From Pseudomonas sp. SL4(2022) (GTDB lineage Bacteria > Pseudomonadota > Gammaproteobacteria > Pseudomonadales > Pseudomonadaceae), in contig NZ_CP113060.1 in NCBI RefSeq assembly GCF_026625725.1, forward strand, positions 2,734,001 to 2,798,000: a stretch of DNA of 64,000 nt, read 5' to 3'. A program made the position numbers and the translations under genes. Of the stretch, positions 8,599 to 16,985 are shown one piece after another. Numbering within the stretch: position 1 is the stretch's first letter; each line of letters starts with the position of its first letter. The notes below the pieces were generated by a model. It was not told the origin of the DNA and made no database searches. It was given only the letters and a program-made list of their open reading frames with translations.

Positions 8599-9002
8599 AT
8601 GCTCAAGTCAATCAAAGTGCGTGACTACATGACCCGTAATCTGATGACTTTTCGTCCGCCATCAATCGTTTATCGGAGCACCGTATTTCCGGTGCTCCGA
8701 TAGTCGACGGCCAGGGTCATCTGGTGGGGCTGTTGTCGGAAGGGGACTGTCTGCGCAGCATTTTAACCGGCGCTTATTACGAGTCGGCTGGTGGTGATGT
8801 CAGTTCGTACATGACCACGGATGTCGAGGTGATTTCGCCCGAGGCCGATATCATCGAGATTTCCGAGCGTTTCCTGCGTGGCCGGCGGCGTCTTCCTGTA
8901 GTTGAGGGCGGGCGGCTGATCGGTCAGGTTAGCCGGAGCGGTGTATTGCGTGCCGTGAAGGAATTTGCCCAGCATGACGAGGGGCGTGTGTTGATTAGCT
9001 GA
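8599..9002 (+). pseudogene. CBS-domain protein, frameshifted near codon 20
   Basis: The gene starts normally (MLKSIKVRDYMTRNLMTFRP, AGAGG upstream) but this frame hits a stop at 8701-8703, giving 34 residues. The rest of the protein is in another frame: from ATC at 8661 it reads INRLSEHRISGAPIVDGQGH and continues to 9002, covering the end of the first CBS motif and the whole second CBS domain (SSYMTTDVEVISPEADIIEI). Pseudomonad homologues, as I remember them, carry about six extra residues between TFRP and the AIN segment, so a deletion of roughly 19 bases around 8656-8660 explains the frame change. An alternative ATG at 8724 could give a truncated single-CBS protein. A sequencing or assembly error is possible, because a strong hairpin follows directly. 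Confidence 0.8.
8671..8702. repeat. 13-bp perfect hairpin inside the broken CBS gene
   Basis: TATCGGAGCACCG (8671-8683), loop TATTTC, then the exact reverse complement (8690-8702). There is no T-run, so it is not a usual terminator. It lies about 12 bases after the inferred deletion. Confidence 0.85.
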
Positions 9003-9014
9003 GGCGCGAGAGCC

Positions 9015-9191
9015 ATGAGTGATCCACTCGAAAGAGCTATTGCTGTTGCACCGCCGATTCTGGGGGAGGGGTGTACTCAGCGTTACGACCCGCGGGCGCT
9101 GAGCGCGGAAGATGGTGCAGAGTTTGTCGATGCTGCCGAGTTGTGGCGCAAGCTGCAGCAACCATCTGAGGAAACCGATCAACAAGAATAA
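9015..9191 (+). CDS. Short hypothetical protein (58 aa)
   Basis: A 59-codon frame from ATG at 9015 to TAA at 9189-9191, 12 bases after the CBS gene and just before a terminator. It encodes a soluble acidic peptide starting MSDPLERAIAVAPPILGEGC and ending in a Gln/Glu-rich tail. The position inside the purU-CBS transcription unit and the base composition fit a real small gene. I recognise no domain or membrane segment. It could alternatively be a chance frame. Confidence 0.5.
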   Translation: MSDPLERAIAVAPPILGEGCTQRYDPRALSAEDGAEFVDAAELWRKLQQPSEETDQQE

Positions 9192-9193
9192 CT

Positions 9194-9225
9194 ACGGGGC
9201 GCTGGATTGGCGCCCCGTCAGTTTT
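9194..9225 (+). terminator. Terminator of the purU unit
   Basis: ACGGGGCGC, loop TGGATTG, GCGCCCCGT, then CAG and TTTT. The 9-bp GC-rich stem ends 18 bases before the stop of the convergent chemoreceptor gene and can serve both directions. Confidence 0.8.
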
Positions 9226-9235
9226 GCCCGAAGGG

Positions 9236-11113
9236 TCAAATACGGAAGCTGTCGACCAGATGCTTGAGCCGCTGGGCCTGTTGTTCCAAGTCACCGCAAG
9301 CGCGCAGGGTGGCGTTAAGGTTTTCCACGCCCTCCTGGTTGAGGGTGTTAATTTCAGTAATGTCCATGTTCAGCGCTTCGATGACTGAAGTCTGCTCTTC
9401 AGTGGCGGTCGCTACAGATTGGTTCATGCCATCGATCTCACCAATCCGCTCCGTGACGCTACTCAAGCGCGAACCGGCCTGATTGGCGATTTCGACGCTT
9501 TCTTCGCTGTAGCGCTGGCTCTCGGTCATGGTGATGACCGACTCGCGTGAGCCTACTTGCAGCTCTTCGATCATCTTCTCGATTTCCTGTGCTGATTCTT
9601 GGGTGCGGTGCGCGAGGTTGCGTACCTCGTCGGCGACCACCGCGAAGCCCCTGCCTGCCTCGCCGGCGCGGGCAGCCTCAATGGCCGCGTTTAGGGCCAG
9701 CAGGTTGGTTTGTTGGGAGATACTCTTGATCACTTCGAGAATCTGCCCGATGTTTACTGTCTTGCTGTTGAGTGTTTCGATATTGCCGCAGGAGGCGCTG
9801 ATCTTGCCGGACAGCTCGTTCATTGCCTGAATGGTTTTTTCCACTACCTGGCGGCCGTCCTCGGCAAGCTGGCGGGCGTCAGATGCCTGATTAGAGGCAT
9901 CAGCGGCATTACGCGCAATTTCCTGAGCCGCTGCGCCCAGCTCATTGATGGCGGCTGCAACGCTGTTGGTCCGGCTGGCCTGTTCATCTGAGTTGATCAT
10001 CGATGAGTTGGAGGCTCCTACCACCAGTTTGGCCACTTCGTTGACCTGGCTGGTTGCTGAGGACACCTCGCGAATCGAACTGTGGATACGTTCCACAAAC
10101 TGGTTGAATGCGCTGGCCAGGCGGCCGAATTCGTCTTGCGATTGAATGCTTAGGCGTTTGGTCAGATCGCCCTCTCCCTGTGCTATGTCCTCCATGGCTT
10201 TACCCATCACATTCAGTGGCTGCATCAGGACGCTGATCAACATGCTGAGCAGCAACATGATGAGAACTACCGCAATAAGGGTTGCAATGATGGCGGAGGC
10301 CCGAAATTCGCTGAGCATTGCATAAGCCTTGCCCTGATCGATCGACAGCCCCACATGCCAGTTCACGGACGGCAGTCCTTTTACCGGGGCGAACGTCAGA
10401 ATTCTGCCTTCGCCGTCGAGTTCAGCCTCATTGACGTCGCCGCTGATGGTCGGCGTGTTTTGGGGATAGATATCGCTGAGGTTCTTCATTACCAAAGCTT
10501 TATCCGGGTGCACCAGAATCTTGCCGTCAGCGCTGATCAGAAAGGCATACCCCATGCCGGCAAAGTCCAGCGAGTTGATGATTTCGACCAAGGTGTTGAG
10601 GCTCAGGTCGCCACCCACCACGCCCGCTGACTTGGCCGGAGTGGCGATGGTGATGATCAGCTCGCCCGTGGCTGCATCGATATAGGGTTCGGTCAAGGTG
10701 CTGCCACCGGCAGCCATAGCGTCTTTGTACCAGGGGCGTTGGCGAGGGTCGTAGTCGGCCGGCATTTCTTCATTGGGGCGCATGGTGAAACTACCATCGG
10801 CGCTGCCCAGGTAGGTAAAGGCAAATGTGGAGGCCAGCACTTTCTGTTCCAGCAGGCTAACCAGGCCCTCTTTCGAGGAGTCATTGGCTACCGATTGGGC
10901 AACGTTTTCCACTAACAGGATGCGACCGGACAACCAGTTGGCAATGTTGCTTGCCGTCACATTGCCCATCTCTTTCAGGTAACTTTCCAGATCCTCTCGG
11001 ATGGCATTGCGCTGCAGGTAGTCGTTGTAGAGGGTGAATAACGAGAATGCAGCGATGACTACCAGTGAGGCTGCCAATAGGATCTTGTGGCTGAATTTCA
11101 GGTTGTTGGTCAT
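9236..11113 (-). CDS. Methyl-accepting chemotaxis protein, PctA/PctB/PctC type
   Basis: A 625-residue chemoreceptor. Layout: membrane helix at residues about 10-30, periplasmic dCache domain (about 40-270), second helix ([20 protein letters not shown]), HAMP linker, and a cytoplasmic signalling domain with the conserved tip around [20 protein letters not shown]. The sensor contains [23 protein letters not shown] and GVVGGDLSL, the arrangement of Arg, Trp, Tyr and Asp that defines amino-acid-binding dCache domains. Together with the closeness to purU/mvaT this points to a PctA or PctB orthologue sensing L-amino acids; which paralogue cannot be decided here. No CheR-tethering pentapeptide is seen at the C-terminus. 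Confidence 0.93.
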   Translation of the reverse strand: MTNNLKFSHKILLAASLVVIAAFSLFTLYNDYLQRNAIREDLESYLKEMGNVTASNIANWLSGRILLVENVAQSVANDSSKEGLVSLLEQKVLASTFAFTYLGSADGSFTMRPNEEMPADYDPRQRPWYKDAMAAGGSTLTEPYIDAATGELIITIATPAKSAGVVGGDLSLNTLVEIINSLDFAGMGYAFLISADGKILVHPDKALVMKNLSDIYPQNTPTISGDVNEAELDGEGRILTFAPVKGLPSVNWHVGLSIDQGKAYAMLSEFRASAIIATLIAVVLIMLLLSMLISVLMQPLNVMGKAMEDIAQGEGDLTKRLSIQSQDEFGRLASAFNQFVERIHSSIREVSSATSQVNEVAKLVVGASNSSMINSDEQASRTNSVAAAINELGAAAQEIARNAADASNQASDARQLAEDGRQVVEKTIQAMNELSGKISASCGNIETLNSKTVNIGQILEVIKSISQQTNLLALNAAIEAARAGEAGRGFAVVADEVRNLAHRTQESAQEIEKMIEELQVGSRESVITMTESQRYSEESVEIANQAGSRLSSVTERIGEIDGMNQSVATATEEQTSVIEALNMDITEINTLNQEGVENLNATLRACGDLEQQAQRLKHLVDSFRI

Positions 11114-11239
11114 GGCTTCTTGCGTCCGTTAAGGTCTGGCATCAGTCTTGTGCTGATGCGGGCAATGCATGGCTGCTGAGCGCGCGTGCTCACTTTGTCG
11201 GCTTGATTGAAGTAAAGCTTTAACTTCGGAGATAACAAG

Positions 11240-12739
11240 ATGGCAGAAGGCGCTGAGTTCATTATTGGCGGAGATCCGCAGGGCCTGTCGGTCGGCCAGG
11301 CCCTGCGTCTGGCGAATCGTCACGGGCTGATTGCCGGTGCCACGGGCACCGGTAAAACCGTGACGTTGCAGCGCTTGATCGAAACCTTCAGCGATGCTGG
11401 CGTGGCGGTGTTTGCCGCCGATGTCAAAGGCGATCTCTGTGGCCTGGGGGCGGCCGGTACACCTCAAGGTAAGGTGGCCGAGCGGATCGCCAGCATGCCC
11501 TGGCTCAATCATCGGCCGAGTGCTTATCCGGTAACCCTGTGGGATGTGCAAGGCAAGAGCGGCCACCCGCTGCGCACCACGCTCAGCGAGATGGGCCCGC
11601 TGCTGCTGGGCGCGCTGCTGGAGTTGACCGACAGCCAGCAGGCGGCCCTTTATGCGGCGTTCAAAGTGGCGGACCGCGAGGGCTTGCTGCTGCTTGATCT
11701 GAAAGACCTCAAGGCGTTGCTCGCGCACCTGAAAAATCACCCTGAAGTGCTTGGTGAAGACAGTGCGCTGTTTACCGCGACCTCCTCACAGGCCCTGCTG
11801 CGCAAGCTGGCCGGGCTGGAGCAGCAAGGCGCCGAGGCGTTGTTTGGCGAGCCTGCGCTGCAGTTGGAAGACATTCTGCACCCTGACCGAGACGGTCGCG
11901 GGCGCATTCACCTGCTGGATGCCAGCCGCTTGGTGCATGAGGCACCGAAGGTCTATGCGACCTTCCTGCTTTGGCTTCTGGCGGAACTGTTCGAGCAGCT
12001 GCCGGAGCGTGGCGATGCCGATAAGCCACTGCTGGTGCTGTTCTTCGATGAGGCGCACCTGCTGTTTGCCGACACACCCAAGGCCTTGCAGGAGCGCCTG
12101 GAGCAAGTGGTGCGCTTGATCCGCTCGAAGGGTGTGGGTGTCTACTTCGTCACTCAGTCGCCGGGCGATCTGCCAGATGCCGTGTTGGCTCAGTTGGGGT
12201 TGCGTATTCAGCATGGTCTGCGCGCTTTTACCGCGAAAGAGCAGAAATCGTTGCGTGCGGTGGCGGACGGTTTCCGCCCCAATCCAAGTATCGACACCCT
12301 GGCGGTGCTGACCGAACTGGGCATTGGTGAAGCGCTGGTCGGTACGCTGGAAATCAAGGGTACCCCTGCCATGGTGCAGCGAGTTGCGGTGGCGCCGCCG
12401 CAATCGCGGATTGGGCCGCTGAGTGAAAGCGAGCGTGCCGCGTTGATTCGTCAATCGCCGCTGCTTGGGCGCTATGACCGACCGATCGACCGTGAGTCGG
12501 CCTATGAATTGTTGATGGCACGCGCCGAGCAGGCTGCCGAGCAGCATGCAGCAGAGGCCGAACCCGGCGCCGCCAGCAAAAAAACCGAGGGCAACAGCCT
12601 GGGCAGTGCAGCGGGCGAGCTGCTGGGTGGCTTGGCCAGTCAGGTGATGAAAACCGCCATGCGCCAAGCCGCCAACCAGATTGGTCGGCAGTTGGTACGT
12701 GGCCTGTTGGGCTCGTTGATGGGCGGCAAAGGGCGTTGA
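11240..12739 (+). CDS. HerA-like ATPase, DUF853 (YjgR) family
   Basis: A 499-residue P-loop ATPase. Walker A GATGTGKT is at residues 33-40, Walker [13 protein letters not shown] near 270, and the arginine-rich region [20 protein letters not shown] near 295-315 is typical of the HerA/FtsK superfamily. The C-terminus is Ala/Gly-rich and ends [11 protein letters not shown]. The family (YjgR in E. coli) is widespread, but its substrate is not known; a DNA or protein translocase is inferred from the fold. It starts 126 bases from the divergent chemoreceptor, with GGAGATAAC before the ATG, and ends at a hairpin. Confidence 0.9.
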   Translation: MAEGAEFIIGGDPQGLSVGQALRLANRHGLIAGATGTGKTVTLQRLIETFSDAGVAVFAADVKGDLCGLGAAGTPQGKVAERIASMPWLNHRPSAYPVTLWDVQGKSGHPLRTTLSEMGPLLLGALLELTDSQQAALYAAFKVADREGLLLLDLKDLKALLAHLKNHPEVLGEDSALFTATSSQALLRKLAGLEQQGAEALFGEPALQLEDILHPDRDGRGRIHLLDASRLVHEAPKVYATFLLWLLAELFEQLPERGDADKPLLVLFFDEAHLLFADTPKALQERLEQVVRLIRSKGVGVYFVTQSPGDLPDAVLAQLGLRIQHGLRAFTAKEQKSLRAVADGFRPNPSIDTLAVLTELGIGEALVGTLEIKGTPAMVQRVAVAPPQSRIGPLSESERAALIRQSPLLGRYDRPIDRESAYELLMARAEQAAEQHAAEAEPGAASKKTEGNSLGSAAGELLGGLASQVMKTAMRQAANQIGRQLVRGLLGSLMGGKGR

Positions 12740-12744
12740 ATACC

Positions 12745-12770
12745 AGGCCATCCCCTTACGGGGATGGCCT
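12745..12770. terminator. Hairpin between convergent DUF853 and small hypothetical gene
   Basis: AGGCCATCCCC, loop TTAC, GGGGATGGCCT: an 11-bp perfect stem five bases after the DUF853 stop. It lacks a T-run, so the terminator call is likely but not certain. Confidence 0.65.
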
Positions 12771-12782
12771 GCGGACCTTGCG

Positions 12783-13007
12783 TCAGCTGGCGGCCTCGTC
12801 GGCTTTGCTGCACAGTTCTTTTTCGATTTTTTCCAGTTCTTTTTCAAACGCTTGGTCAAGAAGGTTGGCCTTCTTGCGCCATGGCTTGCGCTCGGGGTCC
12901 GGTTGAGCGGCGTAGGTGATGACTTCCCCGCCGTAAACATCCTTGTAACGCTGCGCCTGGCGCTCGAGTTCAGCGCGCAGTTCGTCTTTCGTCACGTAGT
13001 TACCCAT
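12783..13007 (-). CDS. Conserved small hypothetical protein (74 aa)
   Basis: A soluble, highly charged 74-residue protein, [20 protein letters not shown] to a Lys/Glu-rich coiled-coil-like C-terminus ([13 protein letters not shown]). I remember similar short proteins in other pseudomonads but no assigned function. It has no membrane segment, signal peptide or known motif. It is transcribed alone towards the hairpin at 12745-12770, and behind it lies a long AT-rich non-coding region. Confidence 0.65.
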   Translation of the reverse strand: MGNYVTKDELRAELERQAQRYKDVYGGEVITYAAQPDPERKPWRKKANLLDQAFEKELEKIEKELCSKADEAAS

Positions 13008-13738
13008 GGTCTTGAAGCAGAAGTGTTGGCTGAATGTCAGGTGTTTGCCTGAGCATTTGAAGCGGCCAATAAGGTTTAACCTGCGCGCTTATTGAAGCGG
13101 GTGAATAGTCTCAGGGGCTATTAACGCCGTATGTGAACTCTTTAATGCGTTATTTAAAGGGCTGCTTGTAGCGCGCCGGGTAATTATGGCGATGCCGAGT
13201 TAAATGTCCAGCCCGCTGGGATGAGGGCAGCGGGGCATAACGCCGCAGGGTTGTTGCTGTAGGGTGGCGGATTTATTCAATGCTGCATTTCTACTAATCC
13301 TATATCTGCTTGATTTTTAAGTATTTTTCTAAATTAAAATTGACGCCAGGTTTACAGCGTGATGCTGCAGTTATTCGAAAGATTGCCCATTATTAGGGGC
13401 TGTGTGCACAACGGCCCTAAATGCCGGTTAGGCTGTGAGGTATTCAGTGGCGAGCGGGTGCACGGAATAATTCCGGGTGTTGGGGCTTTGGGGAGATTAC
13501 ATCCAGATAGTCGGTTGTGGGCGCCCCAATATGGCATGCGACATGCGGCGTCATGCCTGCCAGTGTGGTTGCGTAACACGCCGGCCGTTGTTGTGAAATA
13601 CCTTGCAACCTCTGTGCGATTGAGGAAATCCATGCGCCTCTCTATATTTCCCTCCGCAACGCCGGGCCCCTCTGACAGCTAACCGCTGCCATGTCGGAGT
13701 TGCAGTTTGTACAACTTCGACACTTAGAGGAGGGGCTC
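13008..13738. promoter_or_regulatory. Long non-coding region with structured leader before the TerC gene
   Basis: About 730 bases without a convincing gene. The left half is AT-rich (13260-13345, for example TTGATTTTTAAGTATTTTTC) and probably holds promoters. The right half is GC-rich and can fold: TTGGGGC at 13479-13485 pairs with GCCCCAA at 13523-13529, enclosing a GGGGAG box (13489-13494). GGCATG at 13533-13538 can pair either with CATGCC at 13552-13557 or, as GCATG, with CATGC at 13542-13546. TerC-family Mn exporters are often controlled by yybP-ykoY Mn riboswitches. I could not find the complete yybP-ykoY core, so only a regulatory leader is claimed. Confidence 0.4.
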
Positions 13739-14731
13739 ATGACTGCCCTAGAAACGTTTCTTTTCGCCGACTTCCTCGGCACCGCCACCTGGCTGTGGCT
13801 CTCGTTCCTCGCTGTAGTAATCACCCTGCTGGCCTTCGATCTGGGGGTTCTGCACCGCGATGAACGCGAAATCGGCGTCAAGGAAAGCTTGATGCTTTCC
13901 GCTGGCTATATCTCCATGGGTCTGCTGTTCTCCGTCTGGGTGTTCTTCCAGAAAGGCGGCGATGCCAGCATGGATTACCTCACCGGCTTCCTGATCGAGA
14001 AATCGTTGTCCATGGACAACGTTTTCGTGATTGCCCTGATCTTCAGCTTCCTGGCCATCCCCCGCCGCTATCAGCACCGCGTGCTGTTCTGGGGTATTCT
14101 GGGCGTGATCGTCCTGCGCGCCATCATGATCGGCCTGGGTGCCGCTTTGATCAGCGAGTTCGACTGGATTCTCTACGTGTTCGGCGCCTTCCTGCTGCTG
14201 ACCGGCGTGAAGATGCTGTTCTCCAAGGTCGACGACGAGCCCGATCTCTCGAATAATCGCTTCGTCAACTGGCTGCGCAACCACCTGCCGGTGACCGACC
14301 GTCTGCACGATCAACGCTTCTTCGTACGGCAGCCGGATGCCAGCGGCAAGCTCAAGCTGTGGGTGACGCCGCTGTTCCTGGCGCTGATCCTGATCGAGCT
14401 GGCCGACCTGGTGTTCGCGGTTGACAGCGTGCCGGCGATCTTCGCCATCACCCAGGACCCCTTCATCGTCTACACCTCGAACATCTTCGCCATCCTGGGC
14501 CTGCGTGCGTTGTATTTCGCCCTGGCAGCGATGATTCACCGCTTTGCCTACCTCAAGTACGCTCTGGCGCTGGTGCTGGTGTTTATCGGCGGCAAGATCT
14601 TCCTGGTTGGCATTATCGGCAAGATTCCGGCTGTCATTTCCTTGAGCGTGACCCTGGGTCTGCTGTTGGGTGGTGTGCTGCTGTCGCTGTGGAAAACCCG
14701 TGGCCAAGCCCCGGCTGAACCGCAGATCTGA
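13739..14731 (+). CDS. TerC-family integral membrane protein (Alx-like, probable Mn(II) exporter)
   Basis: A 330-residue protein with about nine membrane helices. The start is set at ATG 13739 because GAGGAGG precedes it; the frame is open 16 codons further up without a ribosome site. Conserved acidic membrane motifs of the TerC family are present: LLAFDLGVLHRD, SLSMDNVFVIALIFSF and ELADLVFAVDSVPAIFAITQ. Members such as Alx/MeeF export Mn(II); earlier annotation as tellurite resistance is by name only. The long structured leader upstream fits metal- or pH-dependent control. A small lipoprotein gene follows after about 70 bases. Confidence 0.88.
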   Translation: MTALETFLFADFLGTATWLWLSFLAVVITLLAFDLGVLHRDEREIGVKESLMLSAGYISMGLLFSVWVFFQKGGDASMDYLTGFLIEKSLSMDNVFVIALIFSFLAIPRRYQHRVLFWGILGVIVLRAIMIGLGAALISEFDWILYVFGAFLLLTGVKMLFSKVDDEPDLSNNRFVNWLRNHLPVTDRLHDQRFFVRQPDASGKLKLWVTPLFLALILIELADLVFAVDSVPAIFAITQDPFIVYTSNIFAILGLRALYFALAAMIHRFAYLKYALALVLVFIGGKIFLVGIIGKIPAVISLSVTLGLLLGGVLLSLWKTRGQAPAEPQI

Positions 14732-14802
14732 ATGCAAACCGGTGGCGGCCGCCCGTCGGCTGCCACCCATCAAATTGGCAACACAGAGTAATGGAGACCG
14801 TG

Positions 14803-15108
14803 ATGAACAAAGCGCTGCAAATGACGGCCCTGGGGCTGGTACTGGCAGGCCTGGTCGGTTGTGATGCTGCCGAGCAGTCGGCGCAGAAGCTGGCCGAGAA
14901 GGCGGAACAAGCGGTGCAGGATGTAGCCCGCGAAGCGGTTGATGAGACCCTGCAGCAACTCAACAAACAGGTGGATGGCGTCCAGCAGTCGACCAATGAA
15001 TGGCTGGGCAAGCCCGCCGAGGATGCGCAGCCGGACGACGCGTCGAAAGAGCAGCCGTCAGCTGGCGACTCAGCGGAGCCGGTCGATAACTCGGCGGTTG
15101 AAACCTGA
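14803..15108 (+). CDS. Small lipoprotein, helical and charged
   Basis: A 101-residue protein starting MNKALQMTALGLVLAGLVGC at ATG 14803, chosen because GGAG lies seven bases upstream. LAGLVGC is a lipobox, so Cys20 should be lipidated. The mature part is a long amphipathic helix rich in Ala, Gln and Glu (AEQSAQKLAEKAEQAVQDVA), followed by an acidic, probably disordered tail. It follows the TerC gene and may be co-transcribed. No function is recognised; the helical pattern resembles small envelope lipoproteins of the Lpp/OmlA size range without specific similarity. Confidence 0.7.
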   Translation: MNKALQMTALGLVLAGLVGCDAAEQSAQKLAEKAEQAVQDVAREAVDETLQQLNKQVDGVQQSTNEWLGKPAEDAQPDDASKEQPSAGDSAEPVDNSAVET

Positions 15109-15115
15109 GTGCCGC

Positions 15116-15640
15116 TCAGGGTGTCTTGCGCAGCGCCTCGCAACTGGGCGCGTAGTTCTGCTGGCAGGCACTCTTGAATAAGGCCCTGGCCTGTAGTGGA
15201 TCACTCGGTACGCCTTGCTCGCCCGTCAGGTAAAGGTTGCCGAGGATGTGCTGAGCCATCGGGTTATCGCCGGCCGCCGACTGGTTCAGGTATTTGAGCA
15301 TCTGCTGCGGGTTGTGAAACTGCCGATTGTCGCGACCGGTGTACAGGTAGGCCAGACTTACGGCCGCCATGGCGTGACCCTTGTCGGCGGCCTGTTTCCA
15401 CCAGTGCTCTGCCTGCTTGAGGTCTTTGGGCTGACTGACAAAGTACAGGCTGCCAAGTTGGAACTGGCTGTCGAGGTCGCCACGATTGGCCTGGCGGCGC
15501 AGGTCGGCCTGGGCCGCGGCGGTATCGTTCTGCCCGCTATCGGTCTGGGTTTCCGGCGGCTGAGGGGTGGGTGCGCTGGCGCAACCGCCGAGCAACAGGC
15601 CGCTGCACAGCAGTGTTGTGAGTAGATAACGAAGGGCCAT
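15116..15640 (-). CDS. Sel1-repeat lipoprotein
   Basis: A 174-residue protein from ATG at 15638-15640, with AGGAG upstream. The signal sequence MALRYLLTTLLCSGLLLGGC ends in a lipobox, so it should be a lipoprotein. Residues about 45-165 contain three Sel1-like (SLR/TPR-like) repeats: DSQFQLGSLYF, AMAAVSLAYLYTGRD and PMAQHILGNLYLTGEQGVPS. Such repeats mediate protein contacts in the envelope. It is convergent with the preceding lipoprotein gene, only seven bases apart. Partner unknown. Confidence 0.82.
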   Translation of the reverse strand: MALRYLLTTLLCSGLLLGGCASAPTPQPPETQTDSGQNDTAAAQADLRRQANRGDLDSQFQLGSLYFVSQPKDLKQAEHWWKQAADKGHAMAAVSLAYLYTGRDNRQFHNPQQMLKYLNQSAAGDNPMAQHILGNLYLTGEQGVPSDPLQARALFKSACQQNYAPSCEALRKTP

Positions 15641-15808
15641 GTGCGGTGTTCTCCTGTACCTGAGTCGGTCGTTAACAGCAGACTGCCCGTGCGCCGGCAA
15701 GTTGCGCCCGTGTGCAATTCATATCAGTTTGTCGCCTGCTGCGTTTCCTTGCGTGGGGAGAGCTGCGATTCTTGCAGCCAATTGCCACCACCGGCCTGCG
15801 AGGCACCC

Positions 15809-16942
15809 ATGCAGATCAGCTCCAATTTCGACAGCGGCAACATTGAGGTCATCGACGCCAGCAACCCACAGCAAGTACAGCTGGCGATTCGTCCTGATCT
15901 CAACAGCGCGCATTTTCAGTGGTTCCATTTCAAGGTCGAGGGCGTGCAGCCGGGCCAGCGTTACGGCTTCAGCCTGAGCAATGCCGGGCAGTCGTCGTAC
16001 AAGAATGCCTGGAGCGGCTACCACGCGGTGGCGTCCTATGATCAGCGTACCTGGTTTCGAGTGCCCAGCCGCTTTGACGCGGGCGCGCTGAACTTCGACA
16101 TTGAGCCGCAACAGGCGCAGGTCTGGTTTGCCTACTTCGAGCCTTACAGCCGGGCGCGGCATGACCAGCTGATTGCCGATGCGCAGCGTTTGGCCGGGGC
16201 TGAACTGTTTGCCACGGGACGTAGTATTGAAGGGCGCGCCATCGAGGTGCTGCGCATCCGCCGTAATCCACAGGCACCGCGCAAGATTTGGTTGATTGCC
16301 CAGCAGCACCCCGGCGAGCACATGGCTGAATGGTTTATGGAAGGGTTGATCGAGCGCCTGCAGCAGGCGGATGACGCCGAGCTGAACGCGCTGTTGGAGC
16401 AGGCTGAGTTGTACCTGGTGCCGAACATGAATCCGGATGGTGCCTACCGTGGCCACCTGCGCACCAACTATGCCGGTCGCGACCTTAACCGCGCGTGGCA
16501 GTCAGCCACTGAGGCGGACAGCCCCGAGGTGTACTTCGTCCTGCAGCAGATGCGTGCGGTGGGTGTGGATCTGTTTCTGGATATCCACGGTGATGAGGAG
16601 ATTCCTCACGTTTTCGCTGCGGGCTGTGAGGGCAACCCCGGCTACAGCCCGCGTCTGGAGCGGCTCGAAGAGCAGTTCAAGCAGTTGCTTGTGCAGCGCG
16701 GGGCTGAGTTCCAGACGGCCTTTGGCTACCCGCGGGATGAGCCCGGCCAGGCCAATACCACGCTGGCCTGCAATGCCGTAGGGCTGGAGTTCGATTGTCT
16801 GGCATTTACCATCGAGATGCCGTTCAAGGATCACGACGATCGACCTAACCCGAGCACGGGATGGAACGGCGCGCGTTCCAAGCAGCTGGGCAAGGATGTG
16901 CTCAGCGTGGCTGCCGCGATGGTCGGGCAGCTGCGCGAGTAG
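15809..16942 (+). CDS. M14-family cytosolic carboxypeptidase (CCP-like zinc peptidase)
   Basis: A 377-residue protein. The start at 15809 (MQISSNFDSGNIEVIDASNP) matches the N-terminal beta-sandwich of bacterial cytosolic carboxypeptidases; upstream residues do not. Zinc ligands are His167 and Glu170 in QQHPGEHMAEW and His260 in FLDIHGDEE. NPDGAYRGHLRTN and DLNRAW are family substrate-binding motifs, and FTIEMPF near the C-terminus carries the catalytic Glu. There is no signal peptide, so it acts in the cytoplasm. Relatives in eukaryotes remove glutamates from tubulin; a P. aeruginosa member has a known structure, but bacterial substrates are unknown. It ends at a good terminator. Confidence 0.9.
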   Translation: MQISSNFDSGNIEVIDASNPQQVQLAIRPDLNSAHFQWFHFKVEGVQPGQRYGFSLSNAGQSSYKNAWSGYHAVASYDQRTWFRVPSRFDAGALNFDIEPQQAQVWFAYFEPYSRARHDQLIADAQRLAGAELFATGRSIEGRAIEVLRIRRNPQAPRKIWLIAQQHPGEHMAEWFMEGLIERLQQADDAELNALLEQAELYLVPNMNPDGAYRGHLRTNYAGRDLNRAWQSATEADSPEVYFVLQQMRAVGVDLFLDIHGDEEIPHVFAAGCEGNPGYSPRLERLEEQFKQLLVQRGAEFQTAFGYPRDEPGQANTTLACNAVGLEFDCLAFTIEMPFKDHDDRPNPSTGWNGARSKQLGKDVLSVAAAMVGQLRE

Positions 16943-16948
16943 CAGACC

Positions 16949-16977
16949 AGCAGCCCGGGGAAAGCCGGGCTGCTTTT
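16949..16977 (+). terminator. Terminator after the M14 carboxypeptidase gene
   Basis: AGCAGCCCG, loop GGGAAAGC, CGGGCTGCT running into TTTT. It sits seven bases after the stop codon and shortly before the convergent gcvT end. Confidence 0.88.
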
Positions 16978-16985
16978 AGGCTGTT

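Noticed and set aside
13479..13560. A definite yybP-ykoY riboswitch
   Set aside because: A GGGGAG box and context fit, but the second conserved loop of the motif is not visible, so only a structured leader is reported.
13748..14773. A 341-codon frame opposite the TerC-family gene
   Set aside because: Gln/His-rich antisense of a membrane protein; no family likeness.
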